A stretch of 64,000 bases of DNA from assembly GCF_002532075.1 (NCBI RefSeq), contig NZ_LYXE01000170.1, positions 1 through 64,000 on the forward strand. Direction: 5' to 3'. Shown here piece by piece: positions 1 to 9,654 of this stretch (within the stretch, counting starts at the first letter, position 1; each line of letters opens with the position of its first letter). The notes below the pieces were generated by a model that did not search any database, was not told the DNA's origin, and was given only the letters and a program-made list of their open reading frames with translations. Both the position numbers and the translations under genes were made by a program. Source of the DNA: Candidatus Chloroploca asiatica. GTDB lineage: Bacteria > Chloroflexota > Chloroflexia > Chloroflexales > Chloroflexaceae.

Positions 1-1
1 C

Positions 2-61
2 CTGGCCGCGTTGCAGCGGTCGTTGGCAGCCGCCATCGACCGCCTCTTGTTCCGGGCCTGA
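2..61 (+). CDS. C-terminal tail of a truncated gene (unknown)
   Basis: An open frame entering from the left edge reads LAALQRSLAAAIDRLLFRA and ends at TGA (59-61). The composition looks like the amphipathic helical end of a real protein, but 19 residues are too few to name a family. It could equally be a chance open frame. Its stop is 273 bp from the distal end of the CRISPR array. Confidence 0.3.
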   Translation: MAALQRSLAAAIDRLLFRA

Positions 62-334
62 CTTTGCATCAGCCCTGCGATGGTGCGGAACACGATGGTG
101 CTGCGCCGGGCCGGGATATGACGCCATGTGTCGCACATGATCGCCTGCTTTCCGCTAGTGTCCAGGCCCACCCCGCCGCATCACCCAACCGCCCACCCCG
201 CTGCGTGGCTCCATCCTCGCGTACCAGGCGTATATGCGCACACATGCGTCAAAAAGCCGTCGTTATGTTCAGTGCCGCCATCGCGGAAGCGGCGTCGCTG
301 CGTTATGTTCAGCCCAACCCTCGGCCAAGTCAGC
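62..334. other. Non-coding flank at the distal (trailer) end of the CRISPR array
   Basis: No convincing gene is seen here; the short open frames run on into repeat sequence and are shadows. A 12-bp direct repeat CGTTATGTTCAG occurs at 261-272 and 301-312, with no CRISPR-like spacing. The oldest repeat (335-371) is intact, so the array shows no decayed terminal repeat in this flank. Confidence 0.5.
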
Positions 335-3300
335 GTTTCAATGCTCGCCCGGCACGATGGCCGGGCGCGACTCGTTGATCGCATCGACCAGGAACGCCAC
401 TTCGGGTTTCAATGCTCGCCCGGCACGATGGCCGGGCGCGACGCCAACACCGAGCGCCAGATCGCTCAATTCTCAATGTTTCAATGCTCGCCCGGCACGA
501 TGGCCGGGCGCGACACGGCAACCACCGACGGGCGCGACGATGCCATGTTGTTTCAATGCTCGCCCGGCACGATGGCCGGGCGCGACTGACGGATCAACGC
601 AGTGCCGGGAGTGCCAGGATGGTTTCAATGCTCGCCCGGCACGATGGCCGGGCGCGACGCCAGCGCATCTACGGATCGAGCGCTGATGGCGAGATGTTTC
701 AATGCTCGCCCGGCACGATGGCCGGGCGCGACCCGCAAGCGGTTCACGCGCCAGCCCTCGCTGTACCCGTTTCAATGCTCGCCCGGCACGATGGCCGGGC
801 GCGACTGACAATAGCATACTGACAGAAATTATGCAATAGGGGTTTCAATGCTCGCCCGGCACGATGGCCGGGCGCGACGTCAAGCCACTTCATTTCACCT
901 TCGTAAGTGTGGTTTCAATGCTCGCCCGGCACGATGGCCGGGCGCGACAGTTGCTCCTCAACCTGGCACAGCGCCGCGTGCGCTGTTTCAATGCTCGCCC
1001 GGCACGATGGCCGGGCGCGACGTTGATCCGTATCGGATCACAACGAGCGGCAAGCGTTTCAATGCTCGCCCGGCACGATGGCCGGGCGCGACCCCATCGG
1101 CCTGCTGCGGGCGGCTGAAGTCTGGGTGTTTCAATGCTCGCCCGGCACGATGGCCGGGCGCGACCGCAAAAGGCACGGTGCTCGCCTCGTGGAAGAGGGT
1201 TTCAATGCTCGCCCGGCACGATGGCCGGGCGCGACCCGGGCTGCATTGCCAGCGGGCGGCCACGTCGTCATACGTGTTTCAATGCTCGCCCGGCACGATG
1301 GCCGGGCGCGACCCGGCGGCTGTTGCGCAGTCCCGGCGTTTTTACGATGTTTCAATGCTCGCCCGGCACGATGGCCGGGCGCGACAAGGCTATGGCCCTC
1401 GCCAGCAGGCAGTACGAACGTTTCAATGCTCGCCCGGCACGATGGCCGGGCGCGACCGTCAACAGATCGCCGAAGCCGCGTGCGACATCCGCGTTTCAAT
1501 GCTCGCCCGGCACGATGGCCGGGCGCGACTGACTGATCACCTTGACGACCAGGCCGCCGAGTTGTTTCAATGCTCGCCCGGCACGATGGCCGGGCGCGAC
1601 ATCCGCCTCTGGAGCCGAGCGGCAGCGGGACAAGTTTCAATGCTCGCCCGGCACGATGGCCGGGCGCGACGTTCCACGCTGGACGCTGATTGATCGTCGT
1701 GAGCACTGTTTCAATGCTCGCCCGGCACGATGGCCGGGCGCGACACGAGAAACGTATAGAAGCTTTACGGAATGAAATGTTTCAATGCTCGCCCGGCACG
1801 ATGGCCGGGCGCGACGCGGCTGTTGCGCAGCCCCGGCGTTTTTACGATGTTTCAATGCTCGCCCGGCACGATGGCCGGGCGCGACGCTGCGTCGGGCGCT
1901 TGTGCATAGAGGCAAGGATGAGGTTTCAATGCTCGCCCGGCACGATGGCCGGGCGCGACAGAACCAACAACTCTTCGGCAAGTCGCTCGAAGAGTTTCAA
2001 TGCTCGCCCGGCACGATGGCCGGGCGCGACCGGTCGAGGCGCTGAACCCGGGCGAGAGTGCGACGGGTTTCAATGCTCGCCCGGCACGATGGCCGGGCGC
2101 GACCATAGCCACTGACAATCTCCGACGCCCCCACTTCGAACACGTTTCAATGCTCGCCCGGCACGATGGCCGGGCGCGACAAGTGCAATCTTGGCACCGC
2201 CACCATTGCTCGCCTGTTTCAATGCTCGCCCGGCACGATGGCCGGGCGCGACTTTCGGGATCGCCTGGTGTCGCCCATTGTTGATCTGTTTCAATGCTCG
2301 CCCGGCACGATGGCCGGGCGCGACAATCCACGGTGTACCGAAAGAAACGATTGAAAGGATGTTTCAATGCTCGCCCGGCACGATGGCCGGGCGCGACGGC
2401 GGTGGTTCGCCCAATCGCCACGAGTGCATAAGGAGTTTCAATGCTCGCCCGGCACGATGGCCGGGCGCGACAATATACCGCCATTCTCGCCTCGGTGTCA
2501 GGCGACGTTTCAATGCTCGCCCGGCACGATGGCCGGGCGCGACGCGGGTACTGCCGCGCTCAGAGCCCCACCGGAAAGGTTTCAATGCTCGCCCGGCACG
2601 ATGGCCGGGCGCGACGCTCGTTGATCGCATCGACCAGGAAGGCCACTTCGGGTTTCAATGCTCGCCCGGCACGATGGCCGGGCGCGACCACCGAGTGGCG
2701 GCAAGGACGGCGCGTGGTGTGGAGTGTGTTTCAATGCTCGCCCGGCACGATGGCCGGGCGCGACTCAGCGCCCGCAACGAGTTGATTGAGTGCAACCTGT
2801 TTCAATGCTCGCCCGGCACGATGGCCGGGCGCGACTGTTTGATACGGCCCATAGGAGGCCGCATCAAACAGTTTCAATGCTCGCCCGGCACGATGGCCGG
2901 GCGCGACGCGGGTACTGCCGCGCTCAGAGCCCCACCGGAAAGGTTTCAATGCTCGCCCGGCACGATGGCCGGGCGCGACGCCGATAGCCGCCTGCGTTCA
3001 TCGTGTCATTGATGTTTCAATGCTCGCCCGGCACGATGGCCGGGCGCGACCTGGCGTCACGAAGCATATCGGGGCTTGTTGGTCGTTTCAATGCTCGCCC
3101 GGCACGATGGCCGGGCGCGACGAACGGCATCACGCAGGCTAACGTCGAAACCGCCGTGTTTCAATGCTCGCCCGGCACGATGGCCGGGCGCGACAACAGA
3201 CGTTTGGCGCGGCGAACGTGTTGCCGGTGTTTCAATGCTCGCCCGGCACGATGGCCGGGCGCGACGTGTTAGCGGCGCGCCTCATCGAGGGCATCACGTG

Positions 3301-6018
3301 GTTTCAATGCTCGCCCGGCACGATGGCCGGGCGCGACAGGCGAATGCCGTGCTTGCGGTTGACCCGTTGCTGCGTTTCAATGCTCGCCCGGCACGATGGC
3401 CGGGCGCGACCGACTCATATCCGCGTGGTACGCACCCGCTAAGGAGTTTCAATGCTCGCCCGGCACGATGGCCGGGCGCGACGAATGAGGGCCACCTTGC
3501 CCGCGTGCGGTATCAGCGTTTCAATGCTCGCCCGGCACGATGGCCGGGCGCGACCGCATGATCGCCGGGGCCATTGATGACTACATTGACGTTTCAATGC
3601 TCGCCCGGCACGATGGCCGGGCGCGACGCGCACAACCCGCGCCTGCCCTGCTCTCAACACGAAAGTTTCAATGCTCGCCCGGCACGATGGCCGGGCGCGA
3701 CGGCAGCGTCTTGCATCAACATACTCTGCGGCACATCGTTTCAATGCTCGCCCGGCACGATGGCCGGGCGCGACCGCCCATCGTCGATCTGAACGTGCGT
3801 GCGTTGGTGTTTCAATGCTCGCCCGGCACGATGGCCGGGCGCGACCACTTGCAACAGCACGCTCTTGATCGCGCCGCGCTGGTTTCAATGCTCGCCCGGC
3901 ACGATGGCCGGGCGCGACGACCGAGATGGCCCCGGCAACAAGCCGCCCCGTGCTGTTTCAATGCTCGCCCGGCACGATGGCCGGGCGCGACCGGTGATGT
4001 AGTTTGTTGTGTGAGCCTCTGTCACGGGTTTCAATGCTCGCCCGGCACGATGGCCGGGCGCGACCTTGGCTTTACCTCGCCGCTGGTGTCGCCATCCTTT
4101 GTTTCAATGCTCGCCCGGCACGATGGCCGGGCGCGACCACGGGGATGGGCGTCGGATGCAAAGCCTTCTGGGTTTCAATGCTCGCCCGGCACGATGGCCG
4201 GGCGCGACGTCGAACTGCGCCGCTACTGTGAGGAACTTGAGAGGTTTCAATGCTCGCCCGGCACGATGGCCGGGCGCGACATCCACCCGGCGTTGATGCC
4301 TCGATGATAACCGTTTCAATGCTCGCCCGGCACGATGGCCGGGCGCGACCGTTTCACCGCTTGCATCAAACAGCACCGGCGACGGGTTTCAATGCTCGCC
4401 CGGCACGATGGCCGGGCGCGACGGCTTCTTTTCGGTCGCTGGCCTTTTCCGCTTCCGGTTTCAATGCTCGCCCGGCACGATGGCCGGGCGCGACATTGCC
4501 GGGGCACCCACGGGCGGCGACTTCTACTACGTTTCAATGCTCGCCCGGCACGATGGCCGGGCGCGACTTGATGAAATCGTAATGGGTGTGCGTCGCGGCG
4601 TTGTTTCAATGCTCGCCCGGCACGATGGCCGGGCGCGACAGTTCCCGTGGGCGAACCAGGCCACAGCCGACGTTGTTTCAATGCTCGCCCGGCACGATGG
4701 CCGGGCGCGACGCTTGGAAGGCCACGATTGGCACTCCGAGGACTGTGTTTCAATGCTCGCCCGGCACGATGGCCGGGCGCGACCGCTATAACCTGATGTC
4801 AAAGATAGCATACCAGTGTAAGTTTCAATGCTCGCCCGGCACGATGGCCGGGCGCGACGTCGAAAAAACAAGGCATTGGCATTGACAGGATACCAGTTTC
4901 AATGCTCGCCCGGCACGATGGCCGGGCGCGACATCAATAAACGCATGAATAAGCGCGGCAAACAATAAGTTTCAATGCTCGCCCGGCACGATGGCCGGGC
5001 GCGACGCGCTGGCGGGGTTGATGGCGGCAGGGCACGCGACGTTTCAATGCTCGCCCGGCACGATGGCCGGGCGCGACAAGCGGCGCGGGCGCTGTGGAAG
5101 GCCCACAACGATCTGTTTCAATGCTCGCCCGGCACGATACTGGCGAAATCACGAAGATCGCCACTGCCCCGACCCCACAACGATCTGTTTCAATGCTCGC
5201 CCGGCACGATGGCCGGGCGCGACTGACAATCTCTGCCGCTTTTAACGCGGCGCTCGGTGTTTCAATGCTCGCCCGGCACGATGGCCGGGCGCGACAATAG
5301 GCCGGCGCGCTATTTTCTCAACATATCACTAGTTTCAATGCTCGCCCGGCACGATGGCCGGGCGCGACAAGCAAGTTCAAGTGATTGAGCCGCAAGAGCA
5401 AGTTTCAATGCTCGCCCGGCACGATGGCCGGGCGCGACGGGGATGTACGCCGTCGCTGCGCTGTGCCTCGAAGTTTCAATGCTCGCCCGGCACGATGGCC
5501 GGGCGCGACTCGCCGCCCGTTGGCGCCCCGGCAATCGTCGCCCCGAGTTTCAATGCTCGCCCGGCACGATGGCCGGGCGCGACGCGGCAGTGGCACCACC
5601 ATCGGCACGCTGAACAACAGTTTCAATGCTCGCCCGGCACGATGGCCGGGCGCGACGGCCTTGGGGCCAGTGGGGTGAGCGTGCCATTGGTGTTTCAATG
5701 CTCGCCCGGCACGATGGCCGGGCGCGACCTGGCAGCGCAATGACGGCTATGGCCCTGCCACGGTTTCAATGCTCGCCCGGCACGATGGCCGGGCGCGACC
5801 CGAGGTGTGCCTCGACACTCGACACGCTGCCGTCGTGTTTCAATGCTCGCCCGGCACGATGGCCGGGCGCGACGTATCTGTTCAGTCACGGCACGCAGCA
5901 GGCAGACGGTTTCAATGCTCGCCCGGCACGATGGCCGGGCGCGACCTTGGCTTTACCTCGCCGCTGGTGTCGCCATCCTTTGTTTCAATGCTCGCCCGGC
6001 ACGATGGCCGGGCGCGAC
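335..6018 (-). CRISPR. Type I-C CRISPR array, 78 intact 37-bp repeats plus one aberrant unit
   Basis: Read on the minus strand, the repeat is 37 bp, begins GTCGCGCCCGGCC and ends GCGAGCATTGAAAC. It contains an 8-bp hairpin (CGCCCGGC / GCCGGGCG) around a 6-nt loop. The ATTGAAAC 3' end and the neighbouring cas genes are typical of type I-C, where Cas5 cuts 3' of the hairpin. I walked the array repeat by repeat: first repeat 335-371, last (leader-proximal) 5982-6018, spacers about 33-38 nt. The intact repeats appear identical. The only irregular unit is at 5102-5210. Two spacer pairs are identical (4065-4100 and 5946-5981; 2544-2578 and 2908-2942). Two differ by one base (372-405 and 2616-2651; 1313-1348 and 1816-1848). 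The spacer at 2836-2870 is itself a near-perfect inverted repeat. Apparent ORFs here are artefacts of the repeat. Confidence 0.98.
5102..5210. repeat. Off-register spacer insertion inside the array (37-bp duplication flanking 35 bp)
   Basis: Positions 5102-5138 and 5174-5210 are an exact 37-bp direct repeat, with different bases on both sides. It consists of the last 13 bp of one spacer (CCCACAACGATCT) plus the first 24 bp of the repeat on the plus strand. Between the copies lie 35 unrelated bases (5139-5173). Both lengths are exactly those of a normal repeat and spacer, but the register is shifted by 13 bp. This is the product expected if Cas1-Cas2 integrated a prespacer with the right ruler length but the wrong anchor. 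The repeat fragment at 5115-5138 lacks the 13 bases carrying one hairpin arm, so this unit should not be processed normally. Confidence 0.85.
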
Positions 6019-6230
6019 GCCACTAAATAGCCGTTTTACCTTCGTTTTGGGTTGTTAAGGTGCAAGACGAAGGTTGATTATTGCTTTGCAGAACCTTCAT
6101 ACAACGCTCAGATACCTCTGGTAGCTGTCTTGAAGCTGTGTTATTGTCATGTTGATGCGCGAACCTCCCAGGATTTTGTGAGCATTCTGGGTTCGCGTTG
6201 TCACCCCCTATATCTAGTAGGCTTCTGAAG
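6019..6230 (-). promoter_or_regulatory. CRISPR leader
   Basis: This 212-bp, relatively AT-rich, ORF-free stretch separates the cas2 stop from the first repeat, on the side where type I-C leaders lie. It holds an inverted repeat at 6158-6197 (CGCGAACC ... GGTTCGCG, extended by CCCAG/CTGGG) that could be an IHF-like or integration-complex recognition element. It also holds the 10-mer TGTGAGCATT (6177-6186), which recurs in the candidate operator upstream of the wHTH gene at 15185-15194. I could not place a confident promoter by eye. Confidence 0.75.
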
Positions 6231-6521
6231 TTAAAAAATAAGCGGCTCGCGCTGGTCATGTTCAAGTGGTTTGCCCAGAACAGTGACATATTTTTTCCGT
6301 GGCTCTTGCAGCCGGTAGAGGCGGAGATTGTCTTGTTCTACGTCAATCTCTTGTTCAAGTGCGTCAATGAGTAGAGCCAAATTCACCTGATCAATGACAC
6401 ACTCGAAGACAGAGAGTTGCACTCGTTGACCAAACCGCTCACAAACTTTTGCCACACGTCGAAGTCTCCTCCGGCCTGCTGCTGTCTCTGTGTTGACATC
6501 GTATGTTATCAGAAGCTCCAA
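6231..6521 (-). CDS. cas2: CRISPR-associated endonuclease/integration subunit Cas2
   Basis: Cas2 forms the central dimer of the Cas1-Cas2 spacer integrase. The 96-residue length is normal for type I-C. The N-terminus MELLITYDVNTE is the first beta strand of the ferredoxin-like fold with the conserved Asp (YDV), followed by the arginine-rich helix after TAAGRRRLRR and by LSVFEC, the usual QxSVFE-like strand. It lies 8 bp after cas1 and is the last gene of the operon, next to the leader. It is probably co-translated with cas1. Nothing suggests loss of function. Confidence 0.96.
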   Translation of the reverse strand: MELLITYDVNTETAAGRRRLRRVAKVCERFGQRVQLSVFECVIDQVNLALLIDALEQEIDVEQDNLRLYRLQEPRKKYVTVLGKPLEHDQREPLIF

Positions 6522-6529
6522 CTGTTGAC

Positions 6530-7561
6530 CTATCGCCCAAGAAAAGGGCTGTATTCTTCCAGGTCGCCACGCAGATGACGTGCAAGTAGACGTGCCTGGA
6601 TGTAGGGGAGCAGTCCGATAGGCACTTTCTGGTTCAAGATCCGGTGGGTCACCTCCTCTTCTTTGCGTTTTTGATATGCTTCAAGCACCGTGCGACGCCC
6701 CTGGTCACTTAAATGCACTGCGCCACCGGGGAGTTCGACAAAATCATCTGCCTGAACCTGTTTTCGGTTGATCAGGGTAAGAGCGAGACGATCAGCAATA
6801 ATTGGACGAAACTCTTCCATCAGATCAAGCGCCAGGGCAGGTCGCCCAGGGCGTAGGGCATGCAAAAAACCGACCTGTGGGTCAAGACCTACGCTTTCTA
6901 ATGATGCTGAACACTCAGCTCTGAGAAGAGCGTATAAAAATGAGATGAGAGCATTGGCTCGATCACGTGGTGGCCGTCGGGTTCTTCCATCCATGGTGAA
7001 ATGTGCTTTGTCACTTCGTATATGATACCCAAAGACGCTAAAATAGGTACGCGCTGCATCACCTTCAGATCCACGTAATTCGTCCATCGTGCGACAATCA
7101 GGCAATCGCGTAATTGTTTCAGCAAGGCGTTGGGATGCCTCAGAGAGTGCGGTTTTGGCCTCTGCAAGGCTTGCCTCTCGTGCACTACGAAGCAAAATCT
7201 GACGGCTGTTCTGTACTTTGGCTGCCACAATCTGTCGCGCAATGCGTAGGGTACGTTTCTTATCAGAGAGGGCGAGATGCTGGGCACGTCGCAGAAGTAC
7301 ATTGCCTCGAGCTTTGCCTTCAACGCGTGCTTTGAAGCGCCCATTTCGATCGAGCCAGACGAGATTGCGCCCATCTTCTGCACACCGCTGAATGAGAAAC
7401 GGTGTGACCGTAACACGCCCAAAGACTACAATCCCTGTTAAGCGAAGAAGTGGCAAGCGAAGCTTGGTCTCTTGCTCAACCGTGATACGAATTGCATCGT
7501 GATCGAGATGAAGAACTGCGCCCTGAGTTTGTACGTAGAGTGTATTGAGAAGTTCACGCAT
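6530..7561 (-). CDS. cas1: CRISPR-associated endonuclease Cas1 (type I-C)
   Basis: Cas1 is the metal-dependent integrase that inserts prespacers at the leader end of the array. The protein has 343 residues, the I-C norm. The N-terminal beta-rich dimerisation domain starts MRELLNTLYVQTQG. The C-terminal catalytic domain carries the Glu (ECSASLESVG), the His (GFLH) and the acidic LDLMEEFRP motif expected of an active enzyme. Its ATG lies 7 bp after the cas4 stop. The misplaced insertion at 5102-5210 is presumably a product of this complex or a close relative. Confidence 0.97.
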   Translation of the reverse strand: MRELLNTLYVQTQGAVLHLDHDAIRITVEQETKLRLPLLRLTGIVVFGRVTVTPFLIQRCAEDGRNLVWLDRNGRFKARVEGKARGNVLLRRAQHLALSDKKRTLRIARQIVAAKVQNSRQILLRSAREASLAEAKTALSEASQRLAETITRLPDCRTMDELRGSEGDAARTYFSVFGYHIRSDKAHFTMDGRTRRPPRDRANALISFLYALLRAECSASLESVGLDPQVGFLHALRPGRPALALDLMEEFRPIIADRLALTLINRKQVQADDFVELPGGAVHLSDQGRRTVLEAYQKRKEEEVTHRILNQKVPIGLLPYIQARLLARHLRGDLEEYSPFLGR

Positions 7562-7568
7562 AGCTTAA

Positions 7569-8249
7569 CTACTCCACTTCACTTATAGCCTGAGGTTTGT
7601 AAAGCTCGGCTTGCATGATCCGTAGGCGTCGTTCTTGCCCAACGATCTCAGGGAGACAGGCATTGATCAACGAACAGTTTGGGCAACGAGCATCATGTGC
7701 CGCAGGAGGGAGCATATCCTGGTTCATTAGCATCTCCCTGATCGCTGCGACAAACTGCAGTGTCTGCGCCCGTAGTTCTGAATCAAAGATGATTTCGTGG
7801 CGTTTGCGGGTAGCTCCATAATAGATTGCCCCACGAGGGACTGAGACGTGAAACATCTCTTCAAGACATATGGCCTGAGCGCATAGTTGAACATCAGCAT
7901 GTCTGCCATGGCGACGTCCGACTTTGTATTCAACAGGATAAGGCACATCATTGTGCCATTCGACTACGTCGGCTTTACCTTGTAAGCCATACTCTTCCGA
8001 CCAGAGTGGTAAGCCGCGCTGCGTGATGGTGCCACGATTAGGTGTCTTGTCACCACTATCTACCCGCTCATGAGCCAGGCTGCCACGAATAGTGTACACA
8101 TTTTCATCATAAGTCTGCTCGATGTGAATCAGGGCGCATTGGCGTGGGCAGTAGCTATAATGCTCAATCGCCGAGAGCAATACGTCGGGATGCATGTCGT
8201 CTTCAGTGTATGGCGGCACACCCGAGGGTTTTTGTTGATATGAATTCAT
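7569..8249 (-). CDS. cas4: Cas4 exonuclease, prespacer processing (type I-C)
   Basis: Cas4 is a RecB-family iron-sulphur nuclease that trims prespacers and fixes PAM and orientation for Cas1-Cas2. The 226 residues include the first cluster cysteine region CPRQC (about residues 33-37), the nuclease acidic motifs GKADVVEW and PVEYK (D...ExK), and a C-terminal CPNCSLINAC supplying the remaining cluster cysteines. A second ATG (MHPDVLL, residue 19) is a possible alternative start. It sits between cas7 (5-bp gap) and cas1. Duplicate spacers that share their repeat-proximal ends but differ in length at the distal end are what PAM-anchored trimming would give. Confidence 0.95.
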   Translation of the reverse strand: MNSYQQKPSGVPPYTEDDMHPDVLLSAIEHYSYCPRQCALIHIEQTYDENVYTIRGSLAHERVDSGDKTPNRGTITQRGLPLWSEEYGLQGKADVVEWHNDVPYPVEYKVGRRHGRHADVQLCAQAICLEEMFHVSVPRGAIYYGATRKRHEIIFDSELRAQTLQFVAAIREMLMNQDMLPPAAHDARCPNCSLINACLPEIVGQERRLRIMQAELYKPQAISEVE

Positions 8250-8254
8250 ATCCC

Positions 8255-9145
8255 TTATCCATGTACAAGTTTGGTCAGGCTTACCTTCTCAGGCATGTCT
8301 TCTTCATTGATCTTGATCTGATAATCATTGAAAGACCGAGGAACTGCCACTTCTGTACGACGTTCAACCGTGATACGTTCCAGCAAGCGATGAGCAGGGG
8401 CATCGCCCAGAGCAGAGGTGTGACTAAAGATGTAGAGGCCACGACTGGCCATAAAACCGCGTGAGGCAGAGCGATCAACATCCCACATCAGTTCAAGTGC
8501 TTGCCAGAACAGAGTCATGTCCTCTGCTGTCACACCGGTTTGCCGAGCAAAGTGCGGATTAAAGAACCCATGCGCTCGGTAGAGGCCATAAGGAACAAAG
8601 GATTTGCGGCCCATAGTGCCGAATTTATCACTTTCGTCACCTTCTGCACGCTTGGACTGGGATGCATTTTGTGCCGGGCCAACAATTGTAATATCCATTG
8701 GTGCAATTGGATCGATCGAGCGCGCAAATGTCAACTGAATGGGACCGCGTACCTGCCCTGCATTTGCCTCTTTCATACTCATGACTGCACCAAACATCCG
8801 GACATCAAAAAATTCTTCACACATCCAGGTGCGTCCCTCGTTGATGGATCCGCTTTTTCCACCCTCGGAGTGCGATCCAAAGATGCGGTTACGTGTATCC
8901 GTCAAATATGCGCCATGTTGAACATAGATCTTCAATCGCTCTTGCTTTCCATAACCCATATCAATCCAGTCACGAACTTTGCGCTTCAAAGCAACATCCG
9001 TGACCAGTCCTTGATTCGTTTCCGGATCAGTACGAGGCAAATTTCCGGCATCGGGGTCGCCATTAGGATTACCGTCGGTGACATCAAAAAGCAGGACGAA
9101 ATCGTGTCGACGTGCAACATCGGTGATGAGTTCCTCGTTAATCAT
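8255..9145 (-). CDS. cas7: Cascade backbone protein Cas7 (Csd2 family, type I-C)
   Basis: Cas7 polymerises along the crRNA spacer to form the Cascade backbone. The signature FDVTDGNPNGDPDAGNLPRTDP lies near the N-terminus, as in Csd2/Csh2 proteins. The frame can open at 9160, but the sequence there, ATGAAGGAGCTCATC, contains an ideal GAAGGAG six bases before the ATG at 9145. I therefore place the start at 9145 (MINEELITD, 296 aa) and treat the upstream codons as ribosome-binding site. It lies 92 bp after cas8c and 5 bp before cas4. Confidence 0.95.
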   Translation of the reverse strand: MINEELITDVARRHDFVLLFDVTDGNPNGDPDAGNLPRTDPETNQGLVTDVALKRKVRDWIDMGYGKQERLKIYVQHGAYLTDTRNRIFGSHSEGGKSGSINEGRTWMCEEFFDVRMFGAVMSMKEANAGQVRGPIQLTFARSIDPIAPMDITIVGPAQNASQSKRAEGDESDKFGTMGRKSFVPYGLYRAHGFFNPHFARQTGVTAEDMTLFWQALELMWDVDRSASRGFMASRGLYIFSHTSALGDAPAHRLLERITVERRTEVAVPRSFNDYQIKINEEDMPEKVSLTKLVHG

Positions 9146-9237
9146 GATGAGCTCCTTCATAGAAGTGATAGGCTTATGATATACGTCACAATCGCCCGAG
9201 CCTACCCGATAGGGGCAGGCGAAGTATGTTGTAAGGA

Positions 9238-9654
9238 TTATGCGTCAGAAAACATGCTTTCCTGCGCAGGGTTTTCGGCTTGCTTGCGTTCACGGGCAGC
9301 CCGGGCCTGCGCTCGATTGAAGGCACGCTGGTGATAAAAACCAAGCATGAAGAGCCCTTGCTGCTCAAGGGTCAGCACTGTTGGAAAGCCTTGCAGTTGA
9401 CTGAGAATCTCTTCTAGTCGCCGATCAAGTGCGTAATATGCTCGTTCATTGTCTCGCGCCAGTTTGGTCAAGTGTGGCTGTGCGCCACGGACGAGACGAT
9501 GAAAAACGAGCTGTGGTGCTGAAGAAGCCGTACCAAAAAAGCGCTCAACAACGGTTGTGGTGCCAATCGCTTCGTCCTGGATGTCAGCCAGAACTGCAAG
9601 CAAACGACCACACTGATACCCGGGATCGGGATGCGCGGGATCAAGGGCAACCAT
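9238..9654 (-). CDS. cas11c: Nested small subunit Cas11c from an internal start in cas8c
   Basis: Within cas8c, an in-frame ATG at 9654 (MVALDPAHPDPG) is preceded by AGAAGGAGAACACTTTT, a strong AAGGAG nine bases upstream. Translation from it gives a 138-residue, mostly helical protein identical to the Cas8c C-terminus. Independent translation of the Cas11 small subunit from inside cas8 is established for several type I systems including I-C, and the size and place agree. No separate cas11 gene exists in the locus. The feature is inferred from the internal ribosome-binding site and family knowledge. Confidence 0.72.
   Translation of the reverse strand: MVALDPAHPDPGYQCGRLLAVLADIQDEAIGTTTVVERFFGTASSAPQLVFHRLVRGAQPHLTKLARDNERAYYALDRRLEEILSQLQGFPTVLTLEQQGLFMLGFYHQRAFNRAQARAARERKQAENPAQESMFSDA

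Noticed and set aside
515-549. Spacer containing GGGCGCGAC, resembling a partial repeat
   Set aside because: Flanking repeats are intact and spacing is normal. Unlike 5102-5210, there is no duplication, so this is coincidence.
64-6030. Many open frames across the CRISPR array on both strands (up to 281 codons)
   Set aside because: They encode the translated repeat (e.g. FNARPARWPGAT, MLARHDGRAR) with random spacer residues. They have no ribosome-binding sites and are produced by the repetitive sequence.
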